This document shows, piece by piece, positions 17,646 through 26,019 of a DNA stretch of 64,000 nt. The DNA is from Hufsiella ginkgonis (lineage in GTDB: Bacteria; Bacteroidota; Bacteroidia; Sphingobacteriales; Sphingobacteriaceae): assembly GCF_009834915.1 (NCBI RefSeq), contig NZ_WVHS01000007.1, positions 62,001 to 126,000 on the forward strand, in the 5' to 3' direction. A program made the translations under genes and the position numbers. A model generated the notes under the pieces. It was given only the letters and a program-made list of their open reading frames with translations, did no database searches and was not told the origin of the DNA. Every line of letters starts with the position of its first letter. Position 1 is the stretch's first letter.

Positions 17646-17854
17646 TTTACATGCGTTTAGGCTGAACGTTCGGCTTTCGTTCCTGTTTCATATTCCGGTT
17701 CCTGTTTTTAACAGAACCCGATGTATTTGGTCCAACGTAAACGTCCAATCCTATTAAGATTTCTTCAAAAATCCCTCATTTTTTATGTGTTATTTTAAAA
17801 TTCATTAAAAATATATTGCATATTCGCTAAATTGCTGTTCATTTTTAACGCACT

Positions 17855-19303
17855 ATGGAAGGGTCATCTTTTTTTTCATCTTATTCTGTTTCCCCGAATA
17901 CCTGGGACGAAATGTTCGACGGTGAAAAAAAGATCAGGCCCCAATACCAAAAGGTAATTAACTACCTTTCACGCGAATCGGCAGACGATCTCACCAAAAA
18001 AGAGGAACTCGCCAAGCGCCTGTTCATGAGCCAGGGGATCACGTTCACCGTGTACAACAGCGGCGAAGGCATCGAAAAGATCTTTCCTTTCGACATTATT
18101 CCGCGCATCATCACCGCCTCCGAGTGGACATTCATCGAAACCGGGATCAAACAGCGCCTTAAAGCGTTGAACCTGTTCATCAAAGACGTTTACCACAACC
18201 AGTTTATCATTAAGGATGGCATCGTGCCTATTGACATGATCTACTCCTGTCCGCATTTTATCCGCGAGATGATGCAGGTACATGTACCTTATGATATTTA
18301 TGTACATATTGCCGGCATCGACCTGATCCGCGACAGCGACGGTACTTTCTACGTACTGGAGGATAACCTCCGCACACCGTCGGGCGTGAGCTATATGCTC
18401 GAAAACCGCGAGATCACCAAAAGGCTGTTCCCCGACCTCCTGCCAAAATGTAAGGTGCGTAGTGTGACGGATTACCCGCGCATTCTCCATAAGAACCTGA
18501 TGTCTCTTTCGCACCGCCCGGTTGCCAACCCTACCGTAGTACTGCTGTCGCCAGGCATTTATAACTCCGCTTATTTCGAGCATACCACCCTTGCAAGGCT
18601 GATGGGCATCGAATTGGTAGAAGGACGTGACCTGGTGGTGAACAACCACACGGTATATATGAAAACCACCACCGGGCTGCAGCAGGTAGACGTAATCTAT
18701 CGCCGTGTAGACGACGAGTTCCTCGATCCGCTGGTTTTTAACCCGAACAGCATTCTCGGCATTGCCGGGATCATGAGCGCATACCGGAAAGGCAATGTGG
18801 CTATCGTAAATGCACCGGGAAATGGCGTGGCCGACGATAAAGCGGTATACATGTACGTGCCCGAAATGATCCGCTATTACCTGAACGAAGAGCCCATTCT
18901 CAAAAATGTGCCCACCTACCAGATGAATAACCCGGATGAAAAGAAATATGTGTTTGATAACATCCACAAAATGGTGATCAAAAAAACCAATGAAAGCGGA
19001 GGTTACGGCATGCTGATGGGATTCGCTTCTACCGAAGAGGAGATCGAGAATTATAAAAAAGAGATCCTGAAAGATACCCGTCAATTTATCGCACAACCCA
19101 CCATCAGTCTTTCATCCGCACCGTGCTATATGCAAAACACGCTGCAGCCGCGGCGCATCGACCTTCGTCCGTATGCATTGGTAGGCCCGGACGGCATCGA
19201 GATCGTGCCCGGCGGATTAACACGCGTTGCGCTGCGCGAAGGCTCCCTGGTGGTGAACAGCTCGCAGGGCGGGGGAAGTAAGGATACGTGGGTGTTGGCG
19301 TAA
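17855..19303 (+). CDS. Circularly permuted ATP-grasp protein
   Basis: The 482-residue protein is the DUF404/DUF407 type circularly permuted ATP-grasp. Visible family segments are WTFIETGIKQRLKALNLFIKDVYHNQ near 90-115, FYVLEDNLRTPSGVSYMLENR near 163-183, DVIYRRVDDEFLDPL near 280 and NESGGYGMLMG near 380, with the ATP and Mg ligands. ATP-grasp enzymes of this group are predicted to join an amino group to a carboxylate, making small peptides or tagging proteins. It starts the three-gene set with the alpha-E and transglutaminase genes. The 262-base gap upstream holds the tatA terminator and an imperfect TATATTGC box. Confidence 0.88.
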   Translation: MEGSSFFSSYSVSPNTWDEMFDGEKKIRPQYQKVINYLSRESADDLTKKEELAKRLFMSQGITFTVYNSGEGIEKIFPFDIIPRIITASEWTFIETGIKQRLKALNLFIKDVYHNQFIIKDGIVPIDMIYSCPHFIREMMQVHVPYDIYVHIAGIDLIRDSDGTFYVLEDNLRTPSGVSYMLENREITKRLFPDLLPKCKVRSVTDYPRILHKNLMSLSHRPVANPTVVLLSPGIYNSAYFEHTTLARLMGIELVEGRDLVVNNHTVYMKTTTGLQQVDVIYRRVDDEFLDPLVFNPNSILGIAGIMSAYRKGNVAIVNAPGNGVADDKAVYMYVPEMIRYYLNEEPILKNVPTYQMNNPDEKKYVFDNIHKMVIKKTNESGGYGMLMGFASTEEEIENYKKEILKDTRQFIAQPTISLSSAPCYMQNTLQPRRIDLRPYALVGPDGIEIVPGGLTRVALREGSLVVNSSQGGGSKDTWVLA

Positions 19304-19312
19304 CGACATCAC

Positions 19313-19435
19313 TGGCTGCCGGCTGTTGGCCGATGCTTGAAAAAATTAACGAAAAAGAGCCTGATCAAGAGATGAAACATATATTACACCACCCGGCAAA
19401 GCTATCAGCCACCAGCCACCAGCTATCAGCCCGCC
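19313..19435. repeat. Two-armed heptad element E5 (GGCTG/CAGCC theme)
   Basis: Left arm: 7-base units start at 19313, 19320, 19327 and 19334 (TGGCTGC, CGGCTGT, and so on). Right arm: units start at 19401, 19408, 19415, 19422 and 19429 (GCTATCA, GCCACCA, GCCACCA, GCTATCA, GCCCGCC) and touch the ATG at 19436 with no gap. 19314-19334 and 19404-19424 are complementary at 16 of 21 positions. The spacer holds TACACCACCC (19385-19394), also present at the same place in E11. Confidence 0.75.
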
Positions 19436-20371
19436 ATGCTTAGCCGCGTCGCAGACAGTTTGTACTGGCTTAGTCGCTATGTAGAGCGCAGCGACGGCAT
19501 TCTTCGGATGCTGAAGATCAACTACGCCACTTCCCAGGATTCGCTCCAGGGATTTACCTGGCGCCCGGTAATGAAGATCTTCTCGGGGTTAGATGAAGAC
19601 CAGATAAAGGCGATCGACATGGACAGCCGCGCGGTATTACTGTCGATGGTTACCGATAAAGAAAACCCGGGTTCGGTACTGAACATCATTACCCATGCCC
19701 GCGAAAATGCAAGGAGCGTACAGGACCACATCACCAAGGATCTCTGGCAGTGCCTGAACGAATACTACCACACCATCAAAGATCCGGCGATCCAGACTTC
19801 GTTAATGAAAGACGACCCGATTTCGGTGCTGGATGTGCTGATCCGCCAGGTAATGCTCTATTACGGCACGGCCGAGATTACCATGGCGCGCGGCGAAGGC
19901 AGCAGCTTCATACGGATCGGAAAATACCTGGAACGGGCGATCCAGTCGGTCGATATTCTCGACGTAAAATTCGGATCGCTCAGCAAAAACCCCGACTTAC
20001 TTACGGACACCACGTACTGGAAGCACCTGCTCCTGTCTATCGGCGGGTACGAGCTGTACCTTAAAACGTACCGGCAGGGCTTCGATGCCGAAAATGTGCT
20101 CGAGCAGGTAGTACTTAACAATGACTTTCCGCGCTCGGTACTTTATTCTATCAACCAACTGCAGCGTTATTTCGAGCGGCTTAGCAGCGATCTCAATGCC
20201 GATAGCCACCGGCAAGTGCTTTTCCTGATCGGCAGGCTCCAAAGCCGGGTAAAGTACAGCTCGGTGCAAAGCATCCGCCAGGAAGGCCTCCATGACTATC
20301 TCACCGAATTGAAAACAGAAGTTTTTGGCATAGGGAATGCCCTCAACCGTCATTATTTTGCATATTCGTAG
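19436..20371 (+). CDS. Alpha-E domain protein (DUF403)
   Basis: This 311-residue all-helical protein opens MLSRVADSLYWLSRYVERSD, the signature of the alpha-E family, in which the conserved Arg and Glu residues recur at regular helical spacing. The family is found almost only beside circularly permuted ATP-grasp and transglutaminase genes, as here. Its biochemical role is unproven; a part in the same peptide-forming pathway is the common prediction. The ATG is directly preceded by the heptad units of E5 with no room for a Shine-Dalgarno sequence. Confidence 0.9.
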   Translation: MLSRVADSLYWLSRYVERSDGILRMLKINYATSQDSLQGFTWRPVMKIFSGLDEDQIKAIDMDSRAVLLSMVTDKENPGSVLNIITHARENARSVQDHITKDLWQCLNEYYHTIKDPAIQTSLMKDDPISVLDVLIRQVMLYYGTAEITMARGEGSSFIRIGKYLERAIQSVDILDVKFGSLSKNPDLLTDTTYWKHLLLSIGGYELYLKTYRQGFDAENVLEQVVLNNDFPRSVLYSINQLQRYFERLSSDLNADSHRQVLFLIGRLQSRVKYSSVQSIRQEGLHDYLTELKTEVFGIGNALNRHYFAYS

Positions 20372-20390
20372 CTTCCTTTTTTAATGTGTT

Positions 20391-21359
20391 ATGCCAAAAT
20401 TTAAAATACAGCATCTTACCACTTACTCTTATCAAGGCACCGTTCGCGATAGCGCCAATAAGATTATGCTATACCCGGTAGCAGATGCCCACCAGGATAT
20501 TCTGAACCAGGAGCTGCTCATCACCGGCGATCCCATGATCGATATTTACACCGATTACTACGGGAACCAGGTTGGAAGCTTCACGCATTCAGAGCCGCAT
20601 AGCGAAATGCGTATCGATTCGAGGCTGCTGGTAACCACTGCACCCATACCCCTTCCGGTAGATGATATGTTTGCCGGCCAGCAATGGCAGGACCTCGACA
20701 ATCTTCGCTGGCAGGTGCCTTATATCGATTACCTGAAACAGGAATACTTCACCGGTCTGCAGGAACTGAAAGAAATTGTGCTGGCCGAGCGGCAGTTTAA
20801 CCATACGCCTTACCAGGCGGCCATGCACTACTGCAAATATGTGTACGAAAATTTCAGGTACATCCAGGGGGTTACAAGCGTAGAAAGCACGCTCGACGAC
20901 ATCTGGCAGCTTAAAGCGGGCGTATGCCAGGATTTCGCGCACATCCTGCTGGTGATGCTGAGGCTGGTGAACATTCCGTCGCGCTATGTGAGCGGCTACA
21001 TCTGCCCGAACAAGAACGGCATGCGCGGCGAGGGCGCTACCCACGCATGGGCGGAAGCTTACATCCCGAATTACGGCTGGCTGGGACTCGACCCTACCAA
21101 TAACTGCGCCGCCGGCGAAACACACGTGAAACTTGCGGTAGGACGCAATTTCTCCGATTGCTCGCCCATAAAAGGCGTATATAAAGGTGCGCTTGACCAT
21201 ACGCTGCATGTGTCCGTGATCGTATCTTACGAAGATGGTACGTCGACCGAAGAATTGCCTGCCGAAACGATTATTGCCCGCCCTGTCAGTGAATTTGCTA
21301 AGAACAGTTATATGCGCCACATGGCAGTTTTGCAACAACAACAGCAGCAACAACAATAA
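20391..21359 (+). CDS. Transglutaminase-like protein with glutamine-rich tail
   Basis: A 322-residue transglutaminase-family protein. The triad is readable as Cys179 (GVCQDFAH), His218 (THAWAEAY) and Asp234 (GLDPTNN). An N-terminal beta domain (residues 1-90) precedes it, as in other bacterial members. Such proteins may act as isopeptidases or amide-forming enzymes. It lies 19 bases after the alpha-E gene. The C-terminus ends in a run of about eight Gln encoded by a CAA/CAG tract (about 21333-21357), which may vary in length between strains. No signal peptide, so the set seems cytoplasmic. Confidence 0.9.
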   Translation: MPKFKIQHLTTYSYQGTVRDSANKIMLYPVADAHQDILNQELLITGDPMIDIYTDYYGNQVGSFTHSEPHSEMRIDSRLLVTTAPIPLPVDDMFAGQQWQDLDNLRWQVPYIDYLKQEYFTGLQELKEIVLAERQFNHTPYQAAMHYCKYVYENFRYIQGVTSVESTLDDIWQLKAGVCQDFAHILLVMLRLVNIPSRYVSGYICPNKNGMRGEGATHAWAEAYIPNYGWLGLDPTNNCAAGETHVKLAVGRNFSDCSPIKGVYKGALDHTLHVSVIVSYEDGTSTEELPAETIIARPVSEFAKNSYMRHMAVLQQQQQQQQ

Positions 21360-21368
21360 CGGTTTTAT

Positions 21369-21376
21369 TACCTTTG
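21369..21376 (+). promoter_or_regulatory. -7 promoter box of gatA
   Basis: TACCTTTG matches TAnnTTTG. It is 9 bases before the gatA ATG, implying a leader of only about 6 bases. It overlaps the alternative TTG start codon, which argues against that start. Confidence 0.55.
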
Positions 21377-21385
21377 CCCGCTAAA

Positions 21386-22840
21386 ATGAGTGCTGTAAAA
21401 ACATACAATTCCTTATCGGAGGTAAAAAGCGACCTCCTCAACGGAACATTAACCCTCCCGGAGCTCGTTGGCCATTATCTTGACCGTATCGCCGAAGAGC
21501 GACACCTTAACGCTTTCCTGGAAGTTTTCGGCGACGAGGCCGAAGCGCAGGCGAAAACCGTGCAGGAAAAGATCATGCATGGCAAAGCCGGCAAGCTGGC
21601 AGGCATGGTGATCGGCATCAAAGACATCATCTGCTATAAAGATCACCGCATAACCGTTGGTTCCAGGATCCTGGAAAATTACACTTCTATCTATTCATCT
21701 ACCGTAGTGGAAAGGATACTGGCAGAAGACGCCATCATTATCGGCCGCCTCAACTGCGACGAATTCGCGATGGGCGGATCGAACGAGAATTCTTATTACG
21801 GGCATGTAAAAAACTATGCGGATAATACCAAAGTTCCGGGCGGCTCGTCTGGCGGTTCAGCCGTTGCCGTGCAGGCCGGCCTCTGTCTCGCTTCCCTCGG
21901 AACAGACACCGGCGGCTCGGTAAGGCAGCCTGCCGCATTTTGCGGAGTAGTGGGCCTTAAACCTACTTACGGTCGTGTTTCGCGGTACGGCGTCGTAGCG
22001 TATGCTTCGTCGCTGGACCAGGTCGGCCCCATCACACGAAGTGTAGAAGATGCAGCCCTGATCCTCGAAGTGATCGCAGGCGCGGACGAATATGACAGTA
22101 CCGCCTCATCGAAACCCGTCCCGGCTTACTCCCGCGGGCTGGCATCCGGCGGAAAGAAAAAATTGGCTTACCTGGTAGAAGCTCTTTCCTCGGGAGGTAT
22201 CGACCCGGAGGTGAAAACGATGACAGAACAGGCCATTCAACAGTTAAAAGAGGAGGGACATACGGTTGAACCGGTTTCGTTCCCTTACCTCGAATATGTG
22301 GTGCCTACCTATTATATCCTTACCATGGCAGAGGCTTCCTCTAACCTGGCGAGGTATGACGGTGTCCATTATGGCTACCGCAGCCCCAATGCCACCGACC
22401 TGGAATCGACTTATAAAAAATCCCGCTCAGAAGGCTTCGGAAACGAAGTAAAACGCCGGATCATGCTGGGAACCTTTATCCTGAGCGCCGGTTATTACGA
22501 CGCTTATTATGCCAAGGCACAAAAAGTACGCAAGCTGATCAGGCAGAAAACAGAAGAGATCCTTAACACATACGACTTTATCCTGATGCCTACCACCCCC
22601 ACCCCCGCATTCGGCATCGGTGAAAAAATCGATGACCCGGTGACCATGTACCTTGCCGATATTTTTACGGTCCAGGCATCACTCGCAGGAATTCCGGCAA
22701 TTTCTGTACCCGCGGGCAATAATTCATCCGGGCTGCCGTTAGGGTTACAGTTTATGGGCAGACGGTTCGGAGAGGGGGAACTGTTAGCCTTTTCTGAACA
22801 TTTCCTGGAGCTCACAAAGCAAAAAGTAATACATCACTAG
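21386..22840 (+). CDS. gatA: Asp-tRNA(Asn)/Glu-tRNA(Gln) amidotransferase subunit A
   Basis: 484 residues of the amidase-signature family. Lys79 (GIKD), Ser154 (PGGSSGGS) and Ser178 (DTGGSVRQP) form the Ser-cisSer-Lys triad at the spacing usual for GatA. The subunit releases ammonia from glutamine and passes it to GatB to turn mischarged Glu-tRNA(Gln) or Asp-tRNA(Asn) into the correct aminoacyl-tRNA. gatB and gatC are not in the window. I start at the ATG at 21386; the TTG 12 bases upstream overlaps a promoter box. Confidence 0.95.
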   Translation: MSAVKTYNSLSEVKSDLLNGTLTLPELVGHYLDRIAEERHLNAFLEVFGDEAEAQAKTVQEKIMHGKAGKLAGMVIGIKDIICYKDHRITVGSRILENYTSIYSSTVVERILAEDAIIIGRLNCDEFAMGGSNENSYYGHVKNYADNTKVPGGSSGGSAVAVQAGLCLASLGTDTGGSVRQPAAFCGVVGLKPTYGRVSRYGVVAYASSLDQVGPITRSVEDAALILEVIAGADEYDSTASSKPVPAYSRGLASGGKKKLAYLVEALSSGGIDPEVKTMTEQAIQQLKEEGHTVEPVSFPYLEYVVPTYYILTMAEASSNLARYDGVHYGYRSPNATDLESTYKKSRSEGFGNEVKRRIMLGTFILSAGYYDAYYAKAQKVRKLIRQKTEEILNTYDFILMPTTPTPAFGIGEKIDDPVTMYLADIFTVQASLAGIPAISVPAGNNSSGLPLGLQFMGRRFGEGELLAFSEHFLELTKQKVIHH

Positions 22841-22893
22841 CGAAAGGCATTTCAGCCCGGAAGCTATAAAAGGCATTCCTGCCACAAAAATGT

Positions 22894-24075
22894 ATGATGA
22901 GAAAAATATGGGGGGCCGCTATTACCCTGCTGGTTCCTTTTACGGTGTTGGCCCAGGCTAACCAGGGTCGCGACACGCTCGCACTTTCGCCATTGCTGAA
23001 TGGCCTGACGGTTCCGATGGTCCCGTACCAATACATGGTGTATAAGAACCGCCTGGATTCTATCCAGAAAACTGTGCCGTTAACTTACAACGAATACGTT
23101 CAGAAGTACATCGACATCTATACTTCCCGCAAAGGACAGATCGGTAAGGTACTTGGATTGTCTACTTACTATTTCCCCATATTCGAGAAATCGCTGAAAG
23201 AGTTTGACATCCCCGACGAAATAAAATATGTTTCTATCGTAGAGTCTTCGCTCGACCCGCACGCCGTTTCGAAAACAGGCGCCACCGGCCCCTGGCAGTT
23301 CATGTCGCAAACCGCGAAAGGATACGGCCTCAAGATGGACCGTTTTGTAGACGAGCGTAAAGACCCGGTATCAGCCAGCCATGCCGCCGCTGCATATTTC
23401 CGCGATGCCTACAACGAGCTTGGTGACTGGCTATTGGCCATCGCCGCGTATAATTGCGGTAAAGGAGCGGTTACCCGCGCCATCGCCAAATCCGGCGGGA
23501 AAGCGGATTTCTGGTCCATCCGCAATTTCCTCCCACAGGAAACACGCAATTATGTGCCCGCTTTTATCGCCACTACCTACATCATGAACTGCTATAACAA
23601 GCACGACATCACCTCGCAGCAGTCTGAGTTCTCGCTGCTCAACGATGTGATAGAGGTTAATTCGCCGGTGTCGCTCGAAGCGATCGCAAAAGCGGCAAAC
23701 GTCGACATTAAGCTCCTGTCGCTGCTTAATCCCTCGTATAAAAAGCTTTTTGTAAACGGCAGCAGCGGGTCGCCCAAGCGCATCGTAATCCCCGAAAATA
23801 AAAACCAGGAAACGTATGCTTCGCTCTACGAAACCCTAAATAACTCCACTTCGGCCCTGCCGGAAATGATTGCGGCGCCAAGGAATACGTCCGCACCCAC
23901 GGCTGTCCGCCAGCCGGCAAAAAAATACATCAGCTACAAAGTGAAGGCCGGCGATACGCTTTCCGAAATTGCCTCTAAGTTCACCGGCTCAAACGTATCA
24001 GAGATCAAGTCTAAAAATCGCCTCAAATCGTCCGTTCTCCAGCCCGGGATGATCCTTAAGATCAACAAAGGGTAA
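22894..24075 (+). CDS. Membrane-bound lytic transglycosylase with LysM domain (MltD-like)
   Basis: The 393-residue protein has a signal peptide (IWGAAITLLVPFTVLAQA), an SLT lysozyme-like domain with catalytic Glu117 (SIVESSLDP), the family segments GATGPWQFM and AIAAYNCGKG, and one LysM module at about 345-393 (YKVKAGDTLSEIASKF). It cleaves peptidoglycan strands with 1,6-anhydro ends, the LysM holding the sugar chain. A second ATG follows immediately at 22897, so the start is uncertain by one codon. The short gap upstream holds a direct repeat, AAAGGCATT, at 22843 and 22868. Confidence 0.92.
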   Translation: MMRKIWGAAITLLVPFTVLAQANQGRDTLALSPLLNGLTVPMVPYQYMVYKNRLDSIQKTVPLTYNEYVQKYIDIYTSRKGQIGKVLGLSTYYFPIFEKSLKEFDIPDEIKYVSIVESSLDPHAVSKTGATGPWQFMSQTAKGYGLKMDRFVDERKDPVSASHAAAAYFRDAYNELGDWLLAIAAYNCGKGAVTRAIAKSGGKADFWSIRNFLPQETRNYVPAFIATTYIMNCYNKHDITSQQSEFSLLNDVIEVNSPVSLEAIAKAANVDIKLLSLLNPSYKKLFVNGSSGSPKRIVIPENKNQETYASLYETLNNSTSALPEMIAAPRNTSAPTAVRQPAKKYISYKVKAGDTLSEIASKFTGSNVSEIKSKNRLKSSVLQPGMILKINKG

Positions 24076-24140
24076 GAAACCGTAAACGGCGCCGGGAAGC
24101 TCAAAAAGTGGATAGTAAACCAACATGTGCAAGAATCAAC

Positions 24141-24160
24141 ATACGTAAGCGCTTACGCAT
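24141..24160. promoter_or_regulatory. 20-base near-perfect palindrome upstream of tldD
   Basis: CGTAAGCGCTTACG at 24144-24157 is a perfect 14-base palindrome; the flanks extend it to 20 bases with one mismatched pair. It looks like a dimeric-regulator operator, but lies some 140 bases before the tldD start and no candidate regulator gene is adjacent. Confidence 0.5.
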
Positions 24161-24198
24161 ATAAGGCCAAATCACATGTTAAAGTTATAGAATATGGG

Positions 24199-24231
24199 GA
24201 AAGCACCTTACCTGGGCTTTCACTTATTTTT
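24199..24231 (+). terminator. Possible weak terminator after the lytic transglycosylase
   Basis: GAAAGC at 24199-24204 pairs with GCTTTC at 24216-24221 over an 11-base loop, followed by a T-rich stretch. The stem is short. Confidence 0.35.
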
Positions 24232-24272
24232 CCGTAGACATAACTACAACCAATACAAAAAAATCTTATTTT

Positions 24273-24280
24273 TAAGTTTG
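24273..24280 (+). promoter_or_regulatory. -7 promoter box of tldD
   Basis: TAAGTTTG matches TAnnTTTG and lies 18 bases before the ATG. A -33 TTG is not evident. Confidence 0.55.
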
Positions 24281-24298
24281 AATCGTAAATAAGTCACA

Positions 24299-25939
24299 AT
24301 GAAAAGAAGAAACTTCCTTTACCTCTCAGGCATCGGGGCAGCTTCGGCCATGCTGCCGGGCGTGCCGGTTTGGGGTAATCCTATACATCCTGATGAATTG
24401 CTGAGCCCGGTAGACGTAGCGTTAAAAAAGCAGCTTGCAGATGTTGCCTTAAATGCGGCCCGTTCTAAAGGCGCCACATACACGGATGTACGGATCGGCC
24501 GCTACCTTAACCAGTACGTGGTGACGAGGGAAGAGAAAGTGCAGAACATTGTGAATACCGAGTCGTACGGCATGGGCATCCGGGTGATCGCCAACGGAAG
24601 CTGGGGATTTGCAGCCACCGATAAGCTCGACAAGGACAGCATCGCCCAGGCGGCGGCGTTGGCTGTTTCTATTGCAAAAGAAAACTCGAGGCTGCTCACA
24701 GAACCCGTAAGGCTTGCGCCTCAAAAGGGTTATGGCGAGGTTTCGTGGAAAGCCCCCATTGAAAAAAACGCTTTCGAAGTACCGATCAAAGAAAAAGTAG
24801 ACCTGTTGCTTTCGGTCAACGATGCGGCTATGAAAGGCGGCGCTGATTACATCAACTCGATCCTCTTCCTGGTGAATGAGCAAAAATACTTTGCTTCTAC
24901 GGACGGCTCGTACATCGACCAGGATATCCACCGCATCTGGCCGACGTTTACGGTAACCAAGATCGACCAGAAAACAAGTAAGTTCGAAACACGCGATTCG
25001 TTAAGCGCCCCCACCGGGATGGGCTACGAGTACCTGCTGCCACGTCCCCAGGACCGCATCAGCGGAGGCATGACGCCGCTGTACAAAAATCGCTACGACA
25101 TGCTTGAGGACGCAAAATCTGCCGTGAAGCAGGTACAGGAAAAGATCGTGGCGAAGTCTGTAGAGCCGGGCAAATATGACCTGGTGCTCGACCCGTCGCA
25201 TCTCTGGCTCACGATCCACGAATCGGTGGGACACCCTTCAGAGCTCGACCGTGTATTGGGATATGAAGCTAATTATGCGGGAACGAGCTTTCTCACCCTC
25301 GATAAGTGGGAATCGAAAAAATTCAATTTCGGCAGTAAGCTGGTCAATATTGTGGCCGACAAAACGCAGGTAGGCTCACTCGGCGCCGTTGGATACGACG
25401 ACGAAGGGGTAAAAACCAAGAAGTGGGACATCATTAAAGATGGGATCCTCGTTAACTACCAGGCCATCCGTGACCAGGCGCACATCATCGGGCTGAACGA
25501 GTCGCAGGGCTGTTGCTACGCCGACAACTGGAGCAGCGTACAATTCCAGCGCATGGCGAACATATCCCTCCAACCCGGAAAAGAAAAGAAAAGCATCGAC
25601 GACCTCATCAGGGGCGTAAAGAAAGGGATCTATATAATTGGCAACGGCTCGTTCTCGATCGACCAGCAGCGCTACAACTTCCAGTTCGGGGGGCAGCTGT
25701 ACTACGAGATCAGGGATGGAAAAATCGCCGGCATGCTGAAAGATGTGGCCTATCAGTCCAACACCCAGGAATTTTGGAACGCCTGCTCGGCGATCGCCGA
25801 CGAAAGCGATTACCGCCTGGGCGGCTCCTTCTTTGATGGGAAAGGGCAGCCGGGGCAGGTAAGCTCCGTATCACACGGTTCTTCTACCGCACGGTTCGAC
25901 GGCGTAAACGTAATTAACACGGCGAGGAAGATCGGGTAG
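24299..25939 (+). CDS. tldD: TldD-type metalloprotease with Tat signal
   Basis: The 546-residue protein is a TldD-family zinc metallopeptidase with HESVGH (HExxxH) at residues 307-312 followed by PSELDRVLGYEANYAG. Unlike Escherichia coli TldD it starts with KRRNFLYLSGIGAASAMLPG, a twin-arginine signal with a hydrophobic stretch and a cleavage region near residue 27. It is therefore expected to be folded, zinc-loaded and exported by Tat. TldD/TldE heterodimers clip unfolded or modified peptides in known cases. The TldE partner is encoded 80 bases downstream. Confidence 0.92.
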   Translation: MKRRNFLYLSGIGAASAMLPGVPVWGNPIHPDELLSPVDVALKKQLADVALNAARSKGATYTDVRIGRYLNQYVVTREEKVQNIVNTESYGMGIRVIANGSWGFAATDKLDKDSIAQAAALAVSIAKENSRLLTEPVRLAPQKGYGEVSWKAPIEKNAFEVPIKEKVDLLLSVNDAAMKGGADYINSILFLVNEQKYFASTDGSYIDQDIHRIWPTFTVTKIDQKTSKFETRDSLSAPTGMGYEYLLPRPQDRISGGMTPLYKNRYDMLEDAKSAVKQVQEKIVAKSVEPGKYDLVLDPSHLWLTIHESVGHPSELDRVLGYEANYAGTSFLTLDKWESKKFNFGSKLVNIVADKTQVGSLGAVGYDDEGVKTKKWDIIKDGILVNYQAIRDQAHIIGLNESQGCCYADNWSSVQFQRMANISLQPGKEKKSIDDLIRGVKKGIYIIGNGSFSIDQQRYNFQFGGQLYYEIRDGKIAGMLKDVAYQSNTQEFWNACSAIADESDYRLGGSFFDGKGQPGQVSSVSHGSSTARFDGVNVINTARKIG

Positions 25940-25988
25940 AAAAGTTGGAACAAATAAATAGCGATTAAGAAGTTAGTAAAATCACCAA

Positions 25989-26016
25989 ACGTATAACGTA
26001 TAACGTAAAACGTCAC
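25989..26016. repeat. Heptad tandem repeat E6 (ACGTATA theme)
   Basis: Four 7-base units start at 25989, 25996, 26003 and 26010: ACGTATA twice, ACGTAAA, ACGTCAC. The array ends three bases before the tldE ATG. No left arm is found. The ACGT core is shared with E9. Confidence 0.72.
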
Positions 26017-26019
26017 AAC

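Noticed and set aside
17969-19096. A 375-codon open frame antisense to the ATP-grasp gene
   Set aside because: His/Val-rich product without domain features, fully inside a conserved gene.
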